A program made the translations under genes and the position numbers. 64,000 bases of DNA from Bacillus massilinigeriensis. Its GTDB lineage: Bacteria; Bacillota; Bacilli; Bacillales; Cytobacillaceae. The notes under the pieces were generated by a model. That model worked only from the letters and a program-made list of their open reading frames with translations, had not been told where the DNA came from and did not search any database. Below, piece after piece: positions 8,579 to 17,462 of the stretch (positions within the stretch are counted from its first letter, which is position 1; every line of letters begins with the position of its first letter). The DNA is taken from contig NZ_LT630337.1 of NCBI RefSeq assembly GCF_900117315.1, forward strand, positions 2,551,601-2,615,600, given 5' to 3'.

Positions 8579-9373
8579 CTAGGTCCAATCAAATGACAGA
8601 ATCTCAATTTTTTTTGTTTTATTTTGATTAACCATAGCCTCTATTACTCTTTCGATAAAAACCTCTTCTGTCTTTACATCATATCCTAAATATCGACATA
8701 AATGGATATGAGGATTTATTTGCTTTGCATGCCTCACTTTTCTTTCAATTTCTTTCATTAATAGGCCAGTAAACAGTAGATAAGGGACGAAATATATATT
8801 TCTAGTGACTTCTCTCTGAATGGTGTCCTGTTTTAGAACATCTTCAAAGCTGGGCTCTGCAGCATGTAAATAACAGGTCTTAACAGAAGAGATCCCAGAC
8901 AATTGTTGAACTAAATGGGCAATTTTTTGAAAATCACGAGCAGCATCCTCATCGGTACTCCCTCTTCCAATTAATATGACTTTAGACATTGGTTCAATCT
9001 GTTCAACCTTAAATGACTGCTTAATCCTTTCAATCACAATTTCAGCCATTTTTTCATGCACACCAATAGGTTGTCCGTAAGTAACCTTTATAAAGGGGAA
9101 CTGACCCTTTAATTGTCTTATTTCATGGGGTATGTCTACTTTTGCATGGTTAGCTGAAAAAAGTAGCAAGGGAACCACTGCGATATGAGTAGCCCCTTTT
9201 TCAACACATGCTCGAAACCCTTCTCTGATTGAAGGGGTGGCAAGCTCTAAAAAGCTGATTTCGTGAATGTCTGCCGGTATCCTTTTTTGGCATTTTTCAA
9301 TAAAGGAAATCGCCTCCTGAAGGGCCTTTGGTAGGCGACTTCCATGACAAACATATAGCACTGCCTGCTTCAT
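8579..9373 (-). CDS. sirB: Sirohydrochlorin ferrochelatase SirB
   Basis: A 264-aa CbiX/SirB-type chelatase that inserts Fe(II) into sirohydrochlorin, the last step of siroheme synthesis. The N-terminal VCHGSR places the metal-binding, catalytic His at residue 10, and a second His lies in FSANHAKVDIPHE near residue 75. Length matches B. subtilis YlnE (about 261 aa). Its start directly abuts the sumT stop. Siroheme is the prosthetic group of the sulfite reductase encoded upstream. The dehydrogenase SirC (YlnF), which follows in B. subtilis, is missing; cspB comes next. Confidence 0.88.
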   Translation of the reverse strand: MKQAVLYVCHGSRLPKALQEAISFIEKCQKRIPADIHEISFLELATPSIREGFRACVEKGATHIAVVPLLLFSANHAKVDIPHEIRQLKGQFPFIKVTYGQPIGVHEKMAEIVIERIKQSFKVEQIEPMSKVILIGRGSTDEDAARDFQKIAHLVQQLSGISSVKTCYLHAAEPSFEDVLKQDTIQREVTRNIYFVPYLLFTGLLMKEIERKVRHAKQINPHIHLCRYLGYDVKTEEVFIERVIEAMVNQNKTKKIEILSFDWT

Positions 9374-10150
9374 TTAAAGCGCCTCACATAATTTAGCCTT
9401 TGTCTCGAGGGCATCCTCAAACCATTTAATTTTTTCACGATAACGTACTACCTCGCCAATAATAATCATACTTGGGTTTTCAATCTTTTTTTCTTTTACG
9501 ATATCTATTATATTTTCCAGTGTCCCAGTTACTGTTCTTTGAACGTCTGTTGTCCCCCAGTTTACAAGAGCAACTGGTGTATCTTTGCTTTTCCCGTTTT
9601 TTATTAATTGATCTTTAATATAAGGTAGATTGCCTACCCCCATATAAATAGCTAATGTATCCATTCCATTCGCTAGGCTTTTCCATTTTTCATCTTCTTT
9701 TTGATTATCCTTCAAATGTCCTGTAACAAAAGCTACGCTTGAGCTTAGTTCTCGGTGAGTGACAGGAATTCCAGCATAAGCAGCTGCTGCGATCCCCGAG
9801 GTTATCCCAGGTACAATTTCAAACGGGATACGGTGGTTAGCTAATGCTTCCGCTTCTTCACCCCCACGACCAAATACGAAGGGGTCACCCCCTTTAAGTC
9901 TTGTTACAATCTTTCCACTCTTAGCATATCGAATTAAAAAATGATGGATGGTTTCCTGCTTCATGGTATGATAATGAGGTAATTTCCCACAATATATTAA
10001 CTCCGCCCCTTTTTTTGCATAGGAGAGTAATTCTTTATTAACTAGACGATCATATAAAATAACATCCGCTTGTTGTATACATTTTATCGCTTTTAGTGTA
10101 ATTAAATCCGGGTCACCTGGACCTGCACCAACAATATAGACCTTACCCAT
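9374..10150 (-). CDS. sumT: Uroporphyrinogen-III C-methyltransferase SumT
   Basis: SAM-dependent enzyme that methylates uroporphyrinogen III at C2 and C7 to give precorrin-2, the first committed step to siroheme. The N-terminus MGKVYIVGAGPGDPDLITL is the classic start of the tetrapyrrole methylase family. The open frame extends 46 codons further upstream, but the ATG at 10150 has AGGAGG at ideal distance and gives 258 aa, matching B. subtilis YlnD (257 aa); I therefore use 10150. Residues with GGDPFVFGRGGEE (about 80-92) are the conserved SAM-binding loop. Confidence 0.92.
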   Translation of the reverse strand: MGKVYIVGAGPGDPDLITLKAIKCIQQADVILYDRLVNKELLSYAKKGAELIYCGKLPHYHTMKQETIHHFLIRYAKSGKIVTRLKGGDPFVFGRGGEEAEALANHRIPFEIVPGITSGIAAAAYAGIPVTHRELSSSVAFVTGHLKDNQKEDEKWKSLANGMDTLAIYMGVGNLPYIKDQLIKNGKSKDTPVALVNWGTTDVQRTVTGTLENIIDIVKEKKIENPSMIIIGEVVRYREKIKWFEDALETKAKLCEAL

Positions 10151-10202
10151 TGTTTTCCTCCTCTCCATGTTGGGCGTTAGGATGATTTCACTTTGCTTTT
10201 TC

Positions 10203-10427
10203 TCATCCAGCAACGTTATTTTCTTGTTCATATAATACGTAACCAGTCCCATTGGCAATCCTTCTTTTTTCATACAATGATAAATCAATGATTTCTGGTT
10301 TTTTAAGAAAGTATTGTTCTAATTCATACTCAACTTGTTCAAAGGCATTTTCGTCTTTCTCAGCCGCAACGACTACCTTTGTTATATATTCATTTGTAAT
10401 AACCTCAAATCGATATAAGTACATCAT
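10203..10427 (-). CDS. Small protein of the sulfate operon (DUF3906-like)
   Basis: A 74-aa soluble protein with a YRFEV...KVVVAAEKDENAFEQVE pattern. I recall a DUF3906 family of this size and position in sulfate operons of the B. cereus group; the match is from memory. No metal-binding motif or membrane span is visible. It lies 7 bases after the sulfite reductase gene and 52 bases before sumT in the same orientation, so it belongs to the operon. A role in assembly or regulation of the reductase is possible but unproven. Confidence 0.72.
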   Translation of the reverse strand: MMYLYRFEVITNEYITKVVVAAEKDENAFEQVEYELEQYFLKKPEIIDLSLYEKRRIANGTGYVLYEQENNVAG

Positions 10428-10434
10428 ATTCTCC

Positions 10435-12045
10435 TTATGCAGTTTGTAGGATTTTGTCTAATGCTTCCTGCAGGGATTCTAAGCCCACGCGTTCAACATA
10501 GTTAAAAAATGCTTCATTTGGCAATTTTGTATTTTTAAAATGAAGTAATAGATTTTTCACGACTGAATACAGGTGCTCAGCTTCGATTTTCCCTTTTAAT
10601 TTTTCATTTAATTTCCCGTCATCCTGAAGGGTTCCGCCTACATAAATTTCAAAAGCTTCTACCAAGCCTTTATCTTTTGATTTCATTTTTATCCCTTGAA
10701 GACCAATATCAGCTATTTGACGTTGACCGCATGAATTTGGGCATCCAACCATATGAATTCGAACGGGGACATCAAGGGAAATTTCTCGATCTAATCGGTT
10801 GGCTATTTCTTTCATTCTTTCTTTTGTTTCAACGAGGGCAAGATTACAATACTCAATTCCTGTACAGGATACAGAGTAGCCGATGAAAGAAAGTGGATTG
10901 ACATTGTATTTTTTTAGTAGATCCTCTGCAAGAAGGGCATCCATTTTTTCATTAGGAATATTAGGGATAATGAGATTTTGAGAGTTGCAATTTCGTATTT
11001 CACCATTTCCATATTTCTCTGATAGGTTTGCAAGCTCAATCACATCTTCAGCGGTTAAACGCCCTACTGGAATGTTTAATCCAACATAAGACAGACCCTC
11101 TTGTTTTTGCGGATGTACCCCATAAAAATATCCTGCATTCCATGTCTCCCTTACATCCTCACCACTTGGTGGTAGATCAACATATTTCAATAGCTCTTCC
11201 TTGAACTTCTCTGGTCCCCATTCAGCCATTAAAAATTTCAAACGAGCATAATGACGCTTTTCTCGGTAGCCGTAATCACGGAAAATCGTCGTTACAGCTA
11301 TAGCCACTTCTTTTACTTGCTCAGGGGCAACAAATACGTCTACTTTTTGTGCAAGGTACGGTCGAGCGGATAACCCACCCCCTACGATTAAGTGGAACCC
11401 TAATGCTTCCTTCCCATTGATTGCCTTTTTCGCAGGGACAAAGGAAACACAATTGATTTGAGAATTCGATGCATTTCTTACGTTAGCGCTGATTGAAATC
11501 TTAAATTTCCTTGGAAGGTTTGAAAAATCCTCATTCAATTGGAAAAACTCAAAAACATCTTTAACCACTTCTGTTGTATCAAAAAGCTCATCCTGATCAA
11601 TTCCAGCAAGTGGATTCCCAACAATATTTCTTGTAATATCTCCACAGGCACCAATCGTTGAAAGACCGACACTTTCTAATCTTTTGTAGATGTCAGGAAT
11701 TTGATCTATAGTAAGCCAATGAAATTGGACTGCTTGACGAGTAGTAATATCATATACTCCTCTTCCATAATCCTTTGCAATAGAAGCAAGCACACGAACC
11801 TGTTCATTTGTTAAAATTCCGGAAGGCACGCAAACTCTCATCATAAAATAACCATCTTCTTTTGGCCTTTGTAAGTATAGACCCGCCCATTTAAATTTAT
11901 CCCATTCTTCCTTAGGAATTGAGTCAAAACCATTTTCCGCGTAATATGGAATATCTTGAAGAATAGACAATCCATCCCTCTCAAGCTTCCATTTTTCAGT
12001 TGAATTTAGCTTCTCATTATTTGCCCAGGTTTTCGTGTATGCCAT
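10435..12045 (-). CDS. Ferredoxin-type sulfite (or nitrite) reductase
   Basis: A 536-aa single-polypeptide siroheme/[4Fe-4S] reductase of the NirA/Sir family. The cluster and siroheme ligands are in CTGIEYC (about residue 395-401) and GCPNSCG (about 435). The two half-repeats each contain a ferredoxin-like nitrite/sulfite reductase domain followed by a siroheme domain. Such enzymes reduce sulfite to sulfide or nitrite to ammonia by six electrons. Its place among cysH, sat, cysC, sumT and sirB argues for sulfite. B. subtilis instead uses the two-subunit NADPH enzyme CysJI. The start is ATG 12045 behind AAGGAG. Confidence 0.88.
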   Translation of the reverse strand: MAYTKTWANNEKLNSTEKWKLERDGLSILQDIPYYAENGFDSIPKEEWDKFKWAGLYLQRPKEDGYFMMRVCVPSGILTNEQVRVLASIAKDYGRGVYDITTRQAVQFHWLTIDQIPDIYKRLESVGLSTIGACGDITRNIVGNPLAGIDQDELFDTTEVVKDVFEFFQLNEDFSNLPRKFKISISANVRNASNSQINCVSFVPAKKAINGKEALGFHLIVGGGLSARPYLAQKVDVFVAPEQVKEVAIAVTTIFRDYGYREKRHYARLKFLMAEWGPEKFKEELLKYVDLPPSGEDVRETWNAGYFYGVHPQKQEGLSYVGLNIPVGRLTAEDVIELANLSEKYGNGEIRNCNSQNLIIPNIPNEKMDALLAEDLLKKYNVNPLSFIGYSVSCTGIEYCNLALVETKERMKEIANRLDREISLDVPVRIHMVGCPNSCGQRQIADIGLQGIKMKSKDKGLVEAFEIYVGGTLQDDGKLNEKLKGKIEAEHLYSVVKNLLLHFKNTKLPNEAFFNYVERVGLESLQEALDKILQTA

Positions 12046-12120
12046 TATATCTACTCCTTTATATTCTCATTTTAGCCTCCTGTGGGCTAAACCCCTGTGC
12101 GAGCATTTTTCATCGAATGA

Positions 12121-12723
12121 TTAAATCCAGCCTTTTTCACTTAAAAATTGAGTTACCTGTTGTACACATTCCTCAATGGAGAAATCTTCAGTGTCTAAAA
12201 CGATTTCTGGGTGAAGCGGCTCCTCGTAGGGGGCACTAATCCCTGTGAAGTGAGCGATTTCTTGTTTTCGCGCTTTTTTGTATAAGCCTTTAGGATCTCG
12301 CCGCTCACACTCCTCAACAGAGCATTTCACATACACTTCGAGAAACTCATCTGCTTCCACCAATCCTCTTACCACATTACGATCCTCCCGATAAGGTGAA
12401 ATAAAGGCTGTCAAAACGATTTGTCCGCTTTCAATTAATAGCTTAGATACTTCTCCAATTCTACGAATATTTTCCTTTCGATCCTTTTCATCAAAGCCTA
12501 AATCCTTATTTAATCCATGACGAACATTATCACCATCTAGAACGAAGGCTTGTTTTTCACCATCAAAAAGCCTTCTTGCCAACGCATTAGCCACCGTCGA
12601 TTTTCCTGATGCCGAAAGACCGGTAAACCAAATAATAAAACTATGATGTTTGTTTCTAACCCTTCTTTCTTCTTTTGTAATTGATGTGTCATGCCAAACG
12701 ATATTTTGGACCTTCCCGCTCAA
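12121..12723 (-). CDS. cysC: Adenylylsulfate kinase CysC
   Basis: A 200-aa P-loop kinase that phosphorylates APS at the 3' position to give PAPS. Walker [10 protein letters not shown] spans residues 35-43, and the family signature [15 protein letters not shown] begins near residue 63. It is cytosolic. The gene follows sat by 12 bases. Having both CysC and a CysH of the type that carries an iron-sulfur cluster means the cell could reduce either APS or PAPS, as reported for B. subtilis CysH. Confidence 0.95.
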   Translation of the reverse strand: MSGKVQNIVWHDTSITKEERRVRNKHHSFIIWFTGLSASGKSTVANALARRLFDGEKQAFVLDGDNVRHGLNKDLGFDEKDRKENIRRIGEVSKLLIESGQIVLTAFISPYREDRNVVRGLVEADEFLEVYVKCSVEECERRDPKGLYKKARKQEIAHFTGISAPYEEPLHPEIVLDTEDFSIEECVQQVTQFLSEKGWI

Positions 12724-12735
12724 GCTAAATCCCCC

Positions 12736-13878
12736 TTAAAATGTTCCTACCTCTTGTTTTAGTCCATTAATCAAAACCTCTACGACTTCTTGACGACTGA
12801 AAGTACTAGGAGGTATTTCTCCATTTCTTAACATCTCTCTCACCTTTGTACCAGATAAAATGACATGGTCTCTTTTATCATGTGGGCAGGTTTTGGTTGT
12901 GGCCATGCCCTCGCATTTTTGGCAATAGAAGCTGTGCTCAAATTTCAGTGGTTTAATACCAAGCTCCTCTTCCTTAAATTGATCAAAAATCTTCTGTGCA
13001 TCATATGTACCATAATAATCTCCGACTCCGGCATGATCACGTCCAACTATAAAATGAGTACAACCATAATTTTTTCGGACCAATGCATGAAATATCGCTT
13101 CTCTTGGCCCTGCATAACGCATAGCTGCTGGAAATACACCTAAAAACACCCGGTTTTCAGGATAGTAGTTTTGTAGCAGAACCTGATAGCTTTCCATTCG
13201 GATATTTGCGGGTATGTCATCTGATTTTGTCTCTCCAACAAGTGGATTTAAAAAGAGTCCATCGACTGTTTCTAAGGCAGCCTTTTGAATATATTCATGG
13301 GCGCGATGAACCGGATTTCTTGTTTGAAAACCAACAATAGTTTTCCAGCCCTTTTCTGCAAAAATCGCTCGTGTCTCCTGAGGATCAAAGGTGAATTCTG
13401 CAAAAGGCTTTGCTGGTCTTTTTACTAGTGTAATTTCTCCTCCTACATATACATCCCCGCGTTCAAATAGTTTTTTTACTCCAGGATGAGCTAAATCCGT
13501 TGTTCCATATACATTTTGGGCTTCCTTCCACTTATCAGGTATATATATTTCTTCAACGGTTATCGCACCGTAGGCTACACCTTCATGGACAAGGCGTACT
13601 CTTTCCCCTAGCTTTATCCCTTTCACTTGCACTTCTTTTACAGGCAAAGTAATTGGAATACTCCAAACGGTACCATCCTGTAACCTCATCTGGTCAACTA
13701 CTCGATTGTAATCCTGTTCCTTTAAAAAACCATTAATTGGACTATAGCCACCTATAGCGATTAACTCTAAATCACTTAAGGCCATGGCATCAATTTGGAT
13801 TTCTGCTTCCAAGGCTTGTAGCTGTTCATCTGGATGATATGCTTGAACAAGCACTCCACCATGCGGTAATAGACTCAT
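12736..13878 (-). CDS. sat: Sulfate adenylyltransferase (ATP sulfurylase)
   Basis: A 380-aa enzyme that makes APS and pyrophosphate from sulfate and ATP. The [11 protein letters not shown] motif (residues 185-195) and [12 protein letters not shown] motif are the two nucleotide- and sulfate-binding signatures. A small Cys cluster near residues 319-333 (CQKCEG...CPHD) is the zinc-like site found in the bacterial homomeric enzyme. Length equals B. subtilis Sat (about 382). It sits between cysP and cysC in the same operon order as B. subtilis. Confidence 0.96.
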   Translation of the reverse strand: MSLLPHGGVLVQAYHPDEQLQALEAEIQIDAMALSDLELIAIGGYSPINGFLKEQDYNRVVDQMRLQDGTVWSIPITLPVKEVQVKGIKLGERVRLVHEGVAYGAITVEEIYIPDKWKEAQNVYGTTDLAHPGVKKLFERGDVYVGGEITLVKRPAKPFAEFTFDPQETRAIFAEKGWKTIVGFQTRNPVHRAHEYIQKAALETVDGLFLNPLVGETKSDDIPANIRMESYQVLLQNYYPENRVFLGVFPAAMRYAGPREAIFHALVRKNYGCTHFIVGRDHAGVGDYYGTYDAQKIFDQFKEEELGIKPLKFEHSFYCQKCEGMATTKTCPHDKRDHVILSGTKVREMLRNGEIPPSTFSRQEVVEVLINGLKQEVGTF

Positions 13879-13919
13879 TCTAATTCCTCCTTTTAATATA
13901 CAAATAGTAGGCTATATAG

Positions 13920-14984
13920 TTAAATGCCTCCACCATCTTCATAGATCGATCGCTTTTCTTCATTAATAATTCTTAATAGAACATTTCCACCTAAAGCTGC
14001 AATAATGACGCAAAGTGGAATGATCACGGAATAGACATCAAAATCTAAAAAGAGCTTGACCAAAAAGTATGAAATGGTTAAAGAAAAGAGCGGTGAGACA
14101 ATCCAAATACTAAAAATCTTCTTAACAATACTCTTTTGTAAAATACGACTTCCATTCTTAGCCATTCCAATCCCAATAATGGATGAAGATGTGACTTGTG
14201 TAAGTGGAACAGGTAATCCAAAAAGTGAGCTGATGATGACGAGACCAGCACCTGTGGATGAAATCAAAATACCCTCCGTTTTTTCATATTGGGTAATCTT
14301 TTTACCATTCGTCTCAAGGACGCGTTTCCCTAGAAAAGCCGCACCCAATGCGACAAATAGGCCACCAATCCAAGTACCGTTTTCAATTGACAGGAGCCCT
14401 GCTGCTACGAGCGGACCTACAGCATTTGCTACATTATTCATTCCGGCTGAGAAAGCTTCAAAAAAACCTGCGATGATTAAGATGTACGTAAGGGAGTGAT
14501 GTTCAAACGTATGGCCTTTCTTCCTCAATAAAAATAATCCTTTACCAAGCAGCCAGGTGATGAAAAAAGCAGTTACAGGAACTAACACCCAAAACATCAT
14601 AATGGTTAATAATGAGTCAATAAATAGAACCTTGTAAGCAACTCCTATTCCAACAACCGCGCCCACTGTTACTTCACTCGTAGATAACGGGATTCCAATT
14701 AAATTGGCCAAAAACAGCGAGCTTGTAGCGGATATGAGAATAATTATGACCACCTTTACCGAAATCATTTCCTGTGGAATGATTCCCGAGCTAATCGTCT
14801 TAACAACTTCACCCCCACCTAAAATGGCTCCAGAAAATACACCAATCGAACAAATAATTAACGCATTTCGCGCATTTTTGATTGCACCTGAGCCGTAGGC
14901 AACCCCCATTGATGCGGCTGCACCACTCGCACCAATATTCATTGCAAAAAACAAACTGATGAGGATGCCAAAAACATTAAACAA
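13920..14984 (-). CDS. cysP: Sulfate permease CysP (PiT family)
   Basis: A 354-aa inner-membrane transporter with about ten hydrophobic segments and the duplicated PiT signature: GASGAAASMGVAYGSGA near residue 18 and AGMNNVANAVGPL near 180. B. subtilis CysP (YlnA) is also 354 aa and imports sulfate although its family mostly moves phosphate. The gene lies between cysH and sat, which supports sulfate as the substrate. Spacing to cysH is 15 bases. Confidence 0.9.
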   Translation of the reverse strand: MFNVFGILISLFFAMNIGASGAAASMGVAYGSGAIKNARNALIICSIGVFSGAILGGGEVVKTISSGIIPQEMISVKVVIIILISATSSLFLANLIGIPLSTSEVTVGAVVGIGVAYKVLFIDSLLTIMMFWVLVPVTAFFITWLLGKGLFLLRKKGHTFEHHSLTYILIIAGFFEAFSAGMNNVANAVGPLVAAGLLSIENGTWIGGLFVALGAAFLGKRVLETNGKKITQYEKTEGILISSTGAGLVIISSLFGLPVPLTQVTSSSIIGIGMAKNGSRILQKSIVKKIFSIWIVSPLFSLTISYFLVKLFLDFDVYSVIIPLCVIIAALGGNVLLRIINEEKRSIYEDGGGI

Positions 14985-14999
14985 AGAGGTTATCCTCTC

Positions 15000-15698
15000 T
15001 TAATGAAGACCACATTCAGTCTTCCCTTTTCCCTTCCACCTACCTGCTCTCATATCCTCTTCATAAAATACCGGTGCAGTACAATGAGAACAACCTATGC
15101 TTGGATACCCTCGATCATGTAAAGGATTGTATGGAAGATTATTTTTGTGAACATATCTCCACACATCCTTCCATGTCCAATGAATCAGCGGGCATACTTT
15201 AATCGATTGAAATTTAGGGTCTAAATTAATGAATTCAACCTCTCTTCTTGTTTCCGACTGCTCTCTCCTAAGTCCAGAAATCCATGCCTTTGCCCCTGAT
15301 AATGTTTCTTTTAATGGAGTCAGCTTACGAATTTGACAGCACTGATCAGGATTTGTTTCCCATAAATTTTTCCCATAAAGCTCACTCTGTTGTTGAAGTG
15401 TCAATTCAGGCTTCTTTAACACAATATTTAATTGAGGATATTTTTCTTTTACCCTTTCAATAGTTTCATAGGTTTCTTTAAAGTTAACATCGGTATCGAG
15501 AAAGACAATTTTTGCATTTGGGTTTACTTTGGAAATTAGATCGATTAATACAATCCCTTCTATACCGAAACTGCAGGCATATACGATTTCCTTTCCGTAG
15601 TGCTCGTATGCCCAGCTTAAGACATTCATTGCTCCTTTAAAGGTTTCGTCTACCTCAAAATCCTCCGTTGGTTTTACCCATTCTTCGTAAGTAAGCAT
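15000..15698 (-). CDS. cysH: Phosphoadenylyl/adenylylsulfate reductase CysH
   Basis: Thioredoxin-dependent reductase that converts PAPS or APS to sulfite. It has the ATP-pyrophosphatase-like fold with SFGIEG near the N-terminus, the C-terminal catalytic ECGLH, and the Cys pairs CC (in CCQIRK) and CxxC (CSHC) that hold a [4Fe-4S] cluster in the APS-using class. The frame allows ATG at 15707, but AAAAGG lies nine bases before the ATG at 15698, giving 232 aa. It is the first enzyme gene of the operon and follows a strong terminator-like hairpin (15755-15812). Confidence 0.93.
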   Translation of the reverse strand: MLTYEEWVKPTEDFEVDETFKGAMNVLSWAYEHYGKEIVYACSFGIEGIVLIDLISKVNPNAKIVFLDTDVNFKETYETIERVKEKYPQLNIVLKKPELTLQQQSELYGKNLWETNPDQCCQIRKLTPLKETLSGAKAWISGLRREQSETRREVEFINLDPKFQSIKVCPLIHWTWKDVWRYVHKNNLPYNPLHDRGYPSIGCSHCTAPVFYEEDMRAGRWKGKGKTECGLH

Positions 15699-15754
15699 GT
15701 TAATCATCCTTTTGCATTCATTTTCAATAAACCAAAATCACTTCTCTGTGAATC

Positions 15755-15812
15755 AAAAAGAGACGCCCCAACCATGTGAAAAAAATATTTCTCATGGTTA
15801 GGACGCCTCTAG
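15755..15812 (-). terminator. Terminator-like hairpin between yezD and cysH
   Basis: On the minus strand an 18-bp stem with three G-U pairs and a loop of about 16 nt, followed by five T. No promoter is visible between it and cysH, so it probably attenuates rather than ends transcription of the operon. Confidence 0.78.
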
Positions 15813-15834
15813 TTTTCTAGTCAGCATCTCACCC

Positions 15835-15990
15835 TTATTTAAGCCTCACTTTTTCGTTCTTCTCAATTTGAATCACATTGCCATCTTGGATTATGAGTGT
15901 AATTGATCCATGACCCATTGAATGTAACATCTCTCTTAATTTAGGAATAACATGATCCAATTGGTCATCTTTCCCTAGCTTTTTGACCAC
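15835..15990 (-). CDS. yezD: YezD-family small protein (DUF2292)
   Basis: Translation from GTG at 15990 gives 51 residues ending IQDGNVIQIEKNEKVRLK, very close to B. subtilis YezD and the DUF2292 family; GSITLIIQDGNVIQIE is the conserved core. GGAGG lies seven bases before the GTG. The biochemical role is unknown, but the family is repeatedly found in SAM-riboswitch and sulfur-assimilation contexts, and here it is the first gene after the S-box terminator. It is soluble, with no membrane span. It is too short for standard gene calling and easily missed. Confidence 0.88.
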   Translation of the reverse strand: MVKKLGKDDQLDHVIPKLREMLHSMGHGSITLIIQDGNVIQIEKNEKVRLK

Positions 15991-16049
15991 TCAATTTCCT
16001 CCCACCTATCTTATCCCCGTGGACAAACTTATTAAGGTCTATCACCTGA

Positions 16050-16078
16050 ATAAAAAAATCCTTCCATTTGGAAAGACC
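16050..16078 (-). terminator. S-box riboswitch terminator
   Basis: On the minus strand TCTTTCC pairs with GGAAGGA (16076-16059), and seven T follow. It lies just after the SAM aptamer and is the expression platform that forms when SAM is bound. Confidence 0.85.
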
Positions 16079-16090
16079 TGTAGGCATATA

Positions 16091-16197
16091 CCTTATCTTT
16101 CAAAATGAATTATTCATTTTGCTGGAGTTAGCACCTTGCATCAGCTTGTAGGTTGCCGGGTTTCATAGGGCCAGATCCCTCCACCACTCTGGATAAG
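16091..16197 (-). promoter_or_regulatory. SAM-I riboswitch (S-box) of the sulfate operon
   Basis: The minus-strand sequence carries the S-box core words in order: CTTATC...GAGNGGTGGAGGGA, CTGGCCC, ATGAAACCCGGCAACC, AAGGTGCTAA and GAAAGATAAG. Terminal CTTATC and GATAAG close P1. SAM binding favours the downstream terminator, repressing yezD-cysH-cysP-sat-cysC. B. subtilis cysH is also an S-box gene. Confidence 0.97.
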
Positions 16198-16219
16198 TTT
16201 AATTATTTTATTATTCTAA

Positions 16220-16247
16220 ATAATATCACATATTCCATTGATGTCAA
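16220..16247 (-). promoter_or_regulatory. Sigma-A promoter of the S-box operon
   Basis: Minus-strand TTGACA (16247-16242), 16-base spacer, TATTAT (16225-16220). The predicted start near 16213 lies 16 bases before the aptamer. Confidence 0.75.
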
Positions 16248-16290
16248 CCCTAGTATTTCGATAGGAATTTATTTTTTTAAAATCTCTAAC

Positions 16291-16319
16291 TAAAAAAGAG
16301 CACATAATTGCGCTCTTTT
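16291..16319 (-). terminator. Terminator of folD
   Basis: On the minus strand AAAGAGC pairs with GCTCTTT across a 10-base loop, and a T run follows. It lies 27 bases beyond the folD stop codon and isolates folD from the S-box promoter. Confidence 0.8.
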
Positions 16320-16345
16320 AAGTAAATATTAATTAAATCTCAATC

Positions 16346-17194
16346 TCAGTTATCCATTGATAATTTTCTTTCAGCTGCATCAACAGTATGTTTCAAAAGC
16401 ATAGAGATGGTGACTGGGCCGACGCCCCCTGGTACTGGGGTAATTGCAGATGCCTTTTCATAGCAAGACTCATATTCCACGTCACCAATATTCCCCTTGT
16501 TATAACCGGCATCGAGGATAATGGCACCCTCTTTTAGCCACTCGCCCTTAATAAAATTTGGTTTTCCCACAGCTGCAACCACTACATCAGCCATTTTCAA
16601 AATCTCCGGTAGATTTTTCGTGTAGGAATGACAGGTTGTAACCGTAGCATTTTCATTTAGCAAGAGTGCTGAAACTGGTTTTCCTAATATTGGGCTTCTT
16701 CCCACAACTACTGCATGCTTTCCTTCCACTGAAAGATCATAATGCTCTAATATTTTCATGATTGCTGCTGGTGTACAGGAAGGGAAAATGCCAAAACCTA
16801 GTGCAGTTTGACCATAACCCCAGCTTGTTACTCCATCAACATCCTTTTCAAGCGCAATCGCCTCAAATGCTCTCCGTTCGTCAATATGACTTGGTACTGG
16901 ATGCTGAAGGAGGATTCCGTGCACACTATTATCTTCATTTAATTCATCAATGGTTTTTAATAAAGTCTCTGTCGTTGTATCGTTAGGCAAATGGATTTTT
17001 CGAGATATAATACCTAGGCGGTTACATGCATTTCCTTTCATTTTTACATAGGTAGCTGATGAAGGGTCGGCTCCTACTAGAATCGTAACTAAAGAAGGTT
17101 CAACTCCTTGTTCCTTTAATCGTTCAATCCTTACCTTTAAACTGTCTTTTACTGCATTCGATACTTTGTTTCCATCTAAAATCAATTTTTCCAT
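16346..17194 (-). CDS. folD: Bifunctional methylene-THF dehydrogenase/methenyl-THF cyclohydrolase FolD
   Basis: Cytosolic enzyme that interconverts 5,10-methylene-, methenyl- and 10-formyl-tetrahydrofolate with NADP. Signatures: YVKMKGNACNRLGI with catalytic Lys near residue 53, VHGILLQHPVP, and the dinucleotide site VVGRSPILGKPVS. The frame starts at a GTG (17203), but GGGGAG is best spaced to the ATG at 17194, giving 282 aa (B. subtilis FolD, 283). A ZTP riboswitch lies directly upstream, so expression should rise when folate one-carbon units run short and ZMP/ZTP accumulates. Confidence 0.95.
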   Translation of the reverse strand: MEKLILDGNKVSNAVKDSLKVRIERLKEQGVEPSLVTILVGADPSSATYVKMKGNACNRLGIISRKIHLPNDTTTETLLKTIDELNEDNSVHGILLQHPVPSHIDERRAFEAIALEKDVDGVTSWGYGQTALGFGIFPSCTPAAIMKILEHYDLSVEGKHAVVVGRSPILGKPVSALLLNENATVTTCHSYTKNLPEILKMADVVVAAVGKPNFIKGEWLKEGAIILDAGYNKGNIGDVEYESCYEKASAITPVPGGVGPVTISMLLKHTVDAAERKLSMDN

Positions 17195-17215
17195 TTCTTT
17201 CACTCCCCGGAATTG

Positions 17216-17245
17216 GTAAAAAGAGACAGGGTACCCTAATCTCTG
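17216..17245 (-). terminator. ZTP riboswitch terminator
   Basis: On the minus strand the segment AGAGATTAGGG pairs with CCCTGTCTCT, followed by five T. Its 5' arm overlaps the GGGCAGAG end of the ZTP aptamer, as expected for a switch that ligand binding turns on. Confidence 0.8.
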
Positions 17246-17320
17246 CCCAGACGACCGGCTATTCTTGAACGCAGCTCCCCTATGGTTTATTCCATATTGT
17301 CGTCAGTTACTGCGAATCCC
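17243..17320 (-). promoter_or_regulatory. ZTP (pfl) riboswitch of folD
   Basis: Minus-strand words match the pfl/ZTP aptamer in order: CGCAG, TAACTGACG, TATGG...CCATA, GGGGAGC-TGCG, and CCGGTCGTCTGGGCA. CGCAG and CTGCG close P1, and the final CNGGGCA is the conserved ligand and pseudoknot segment. The class is known upstream of folD and purine genes. Confidence 0.92.
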
Positions 17321-17338
17321 TAATTTTTTTCTACTCAC

Positions 17339-17366
17339 ATAATAGCATAGAGCACATATATTTCAA
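17339..17366 (-). promoter_or_regulatory. Sigma-A promoter of folD
   Basis: Minus-strand TTGAAA (17366-17361), 16-base spacer, TATTAT (17344-17339), just upstream of the ZTP aptamer. Confidence 0.65.
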
Positions 17367-17403
17367 GATTATTTCAAAAAATTGTTCGTCTTTTCAGATA
17401 TAT

Positions 17404-17462
17404 CAAAAAAGGCCGACTCAATGGTATGACAGGGAACATTCACTGTCATTACCAATTGGGTC
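17404..17462 (-). terminator. Terminator of the 17.5-kb structured RNA
   Basis: Arms 17414-17431 and 17443-17462 form an interrupted stem of about 18 bp, and six T follow on the minus strand. Confidence 0.75.

Noticed and set aside
10151-10288. N-terminal extension of SumT
   Set aside because: The family begins at MGKVY, which has AGGAGG in front; the extension overlaps the preceding small gene in another frame.
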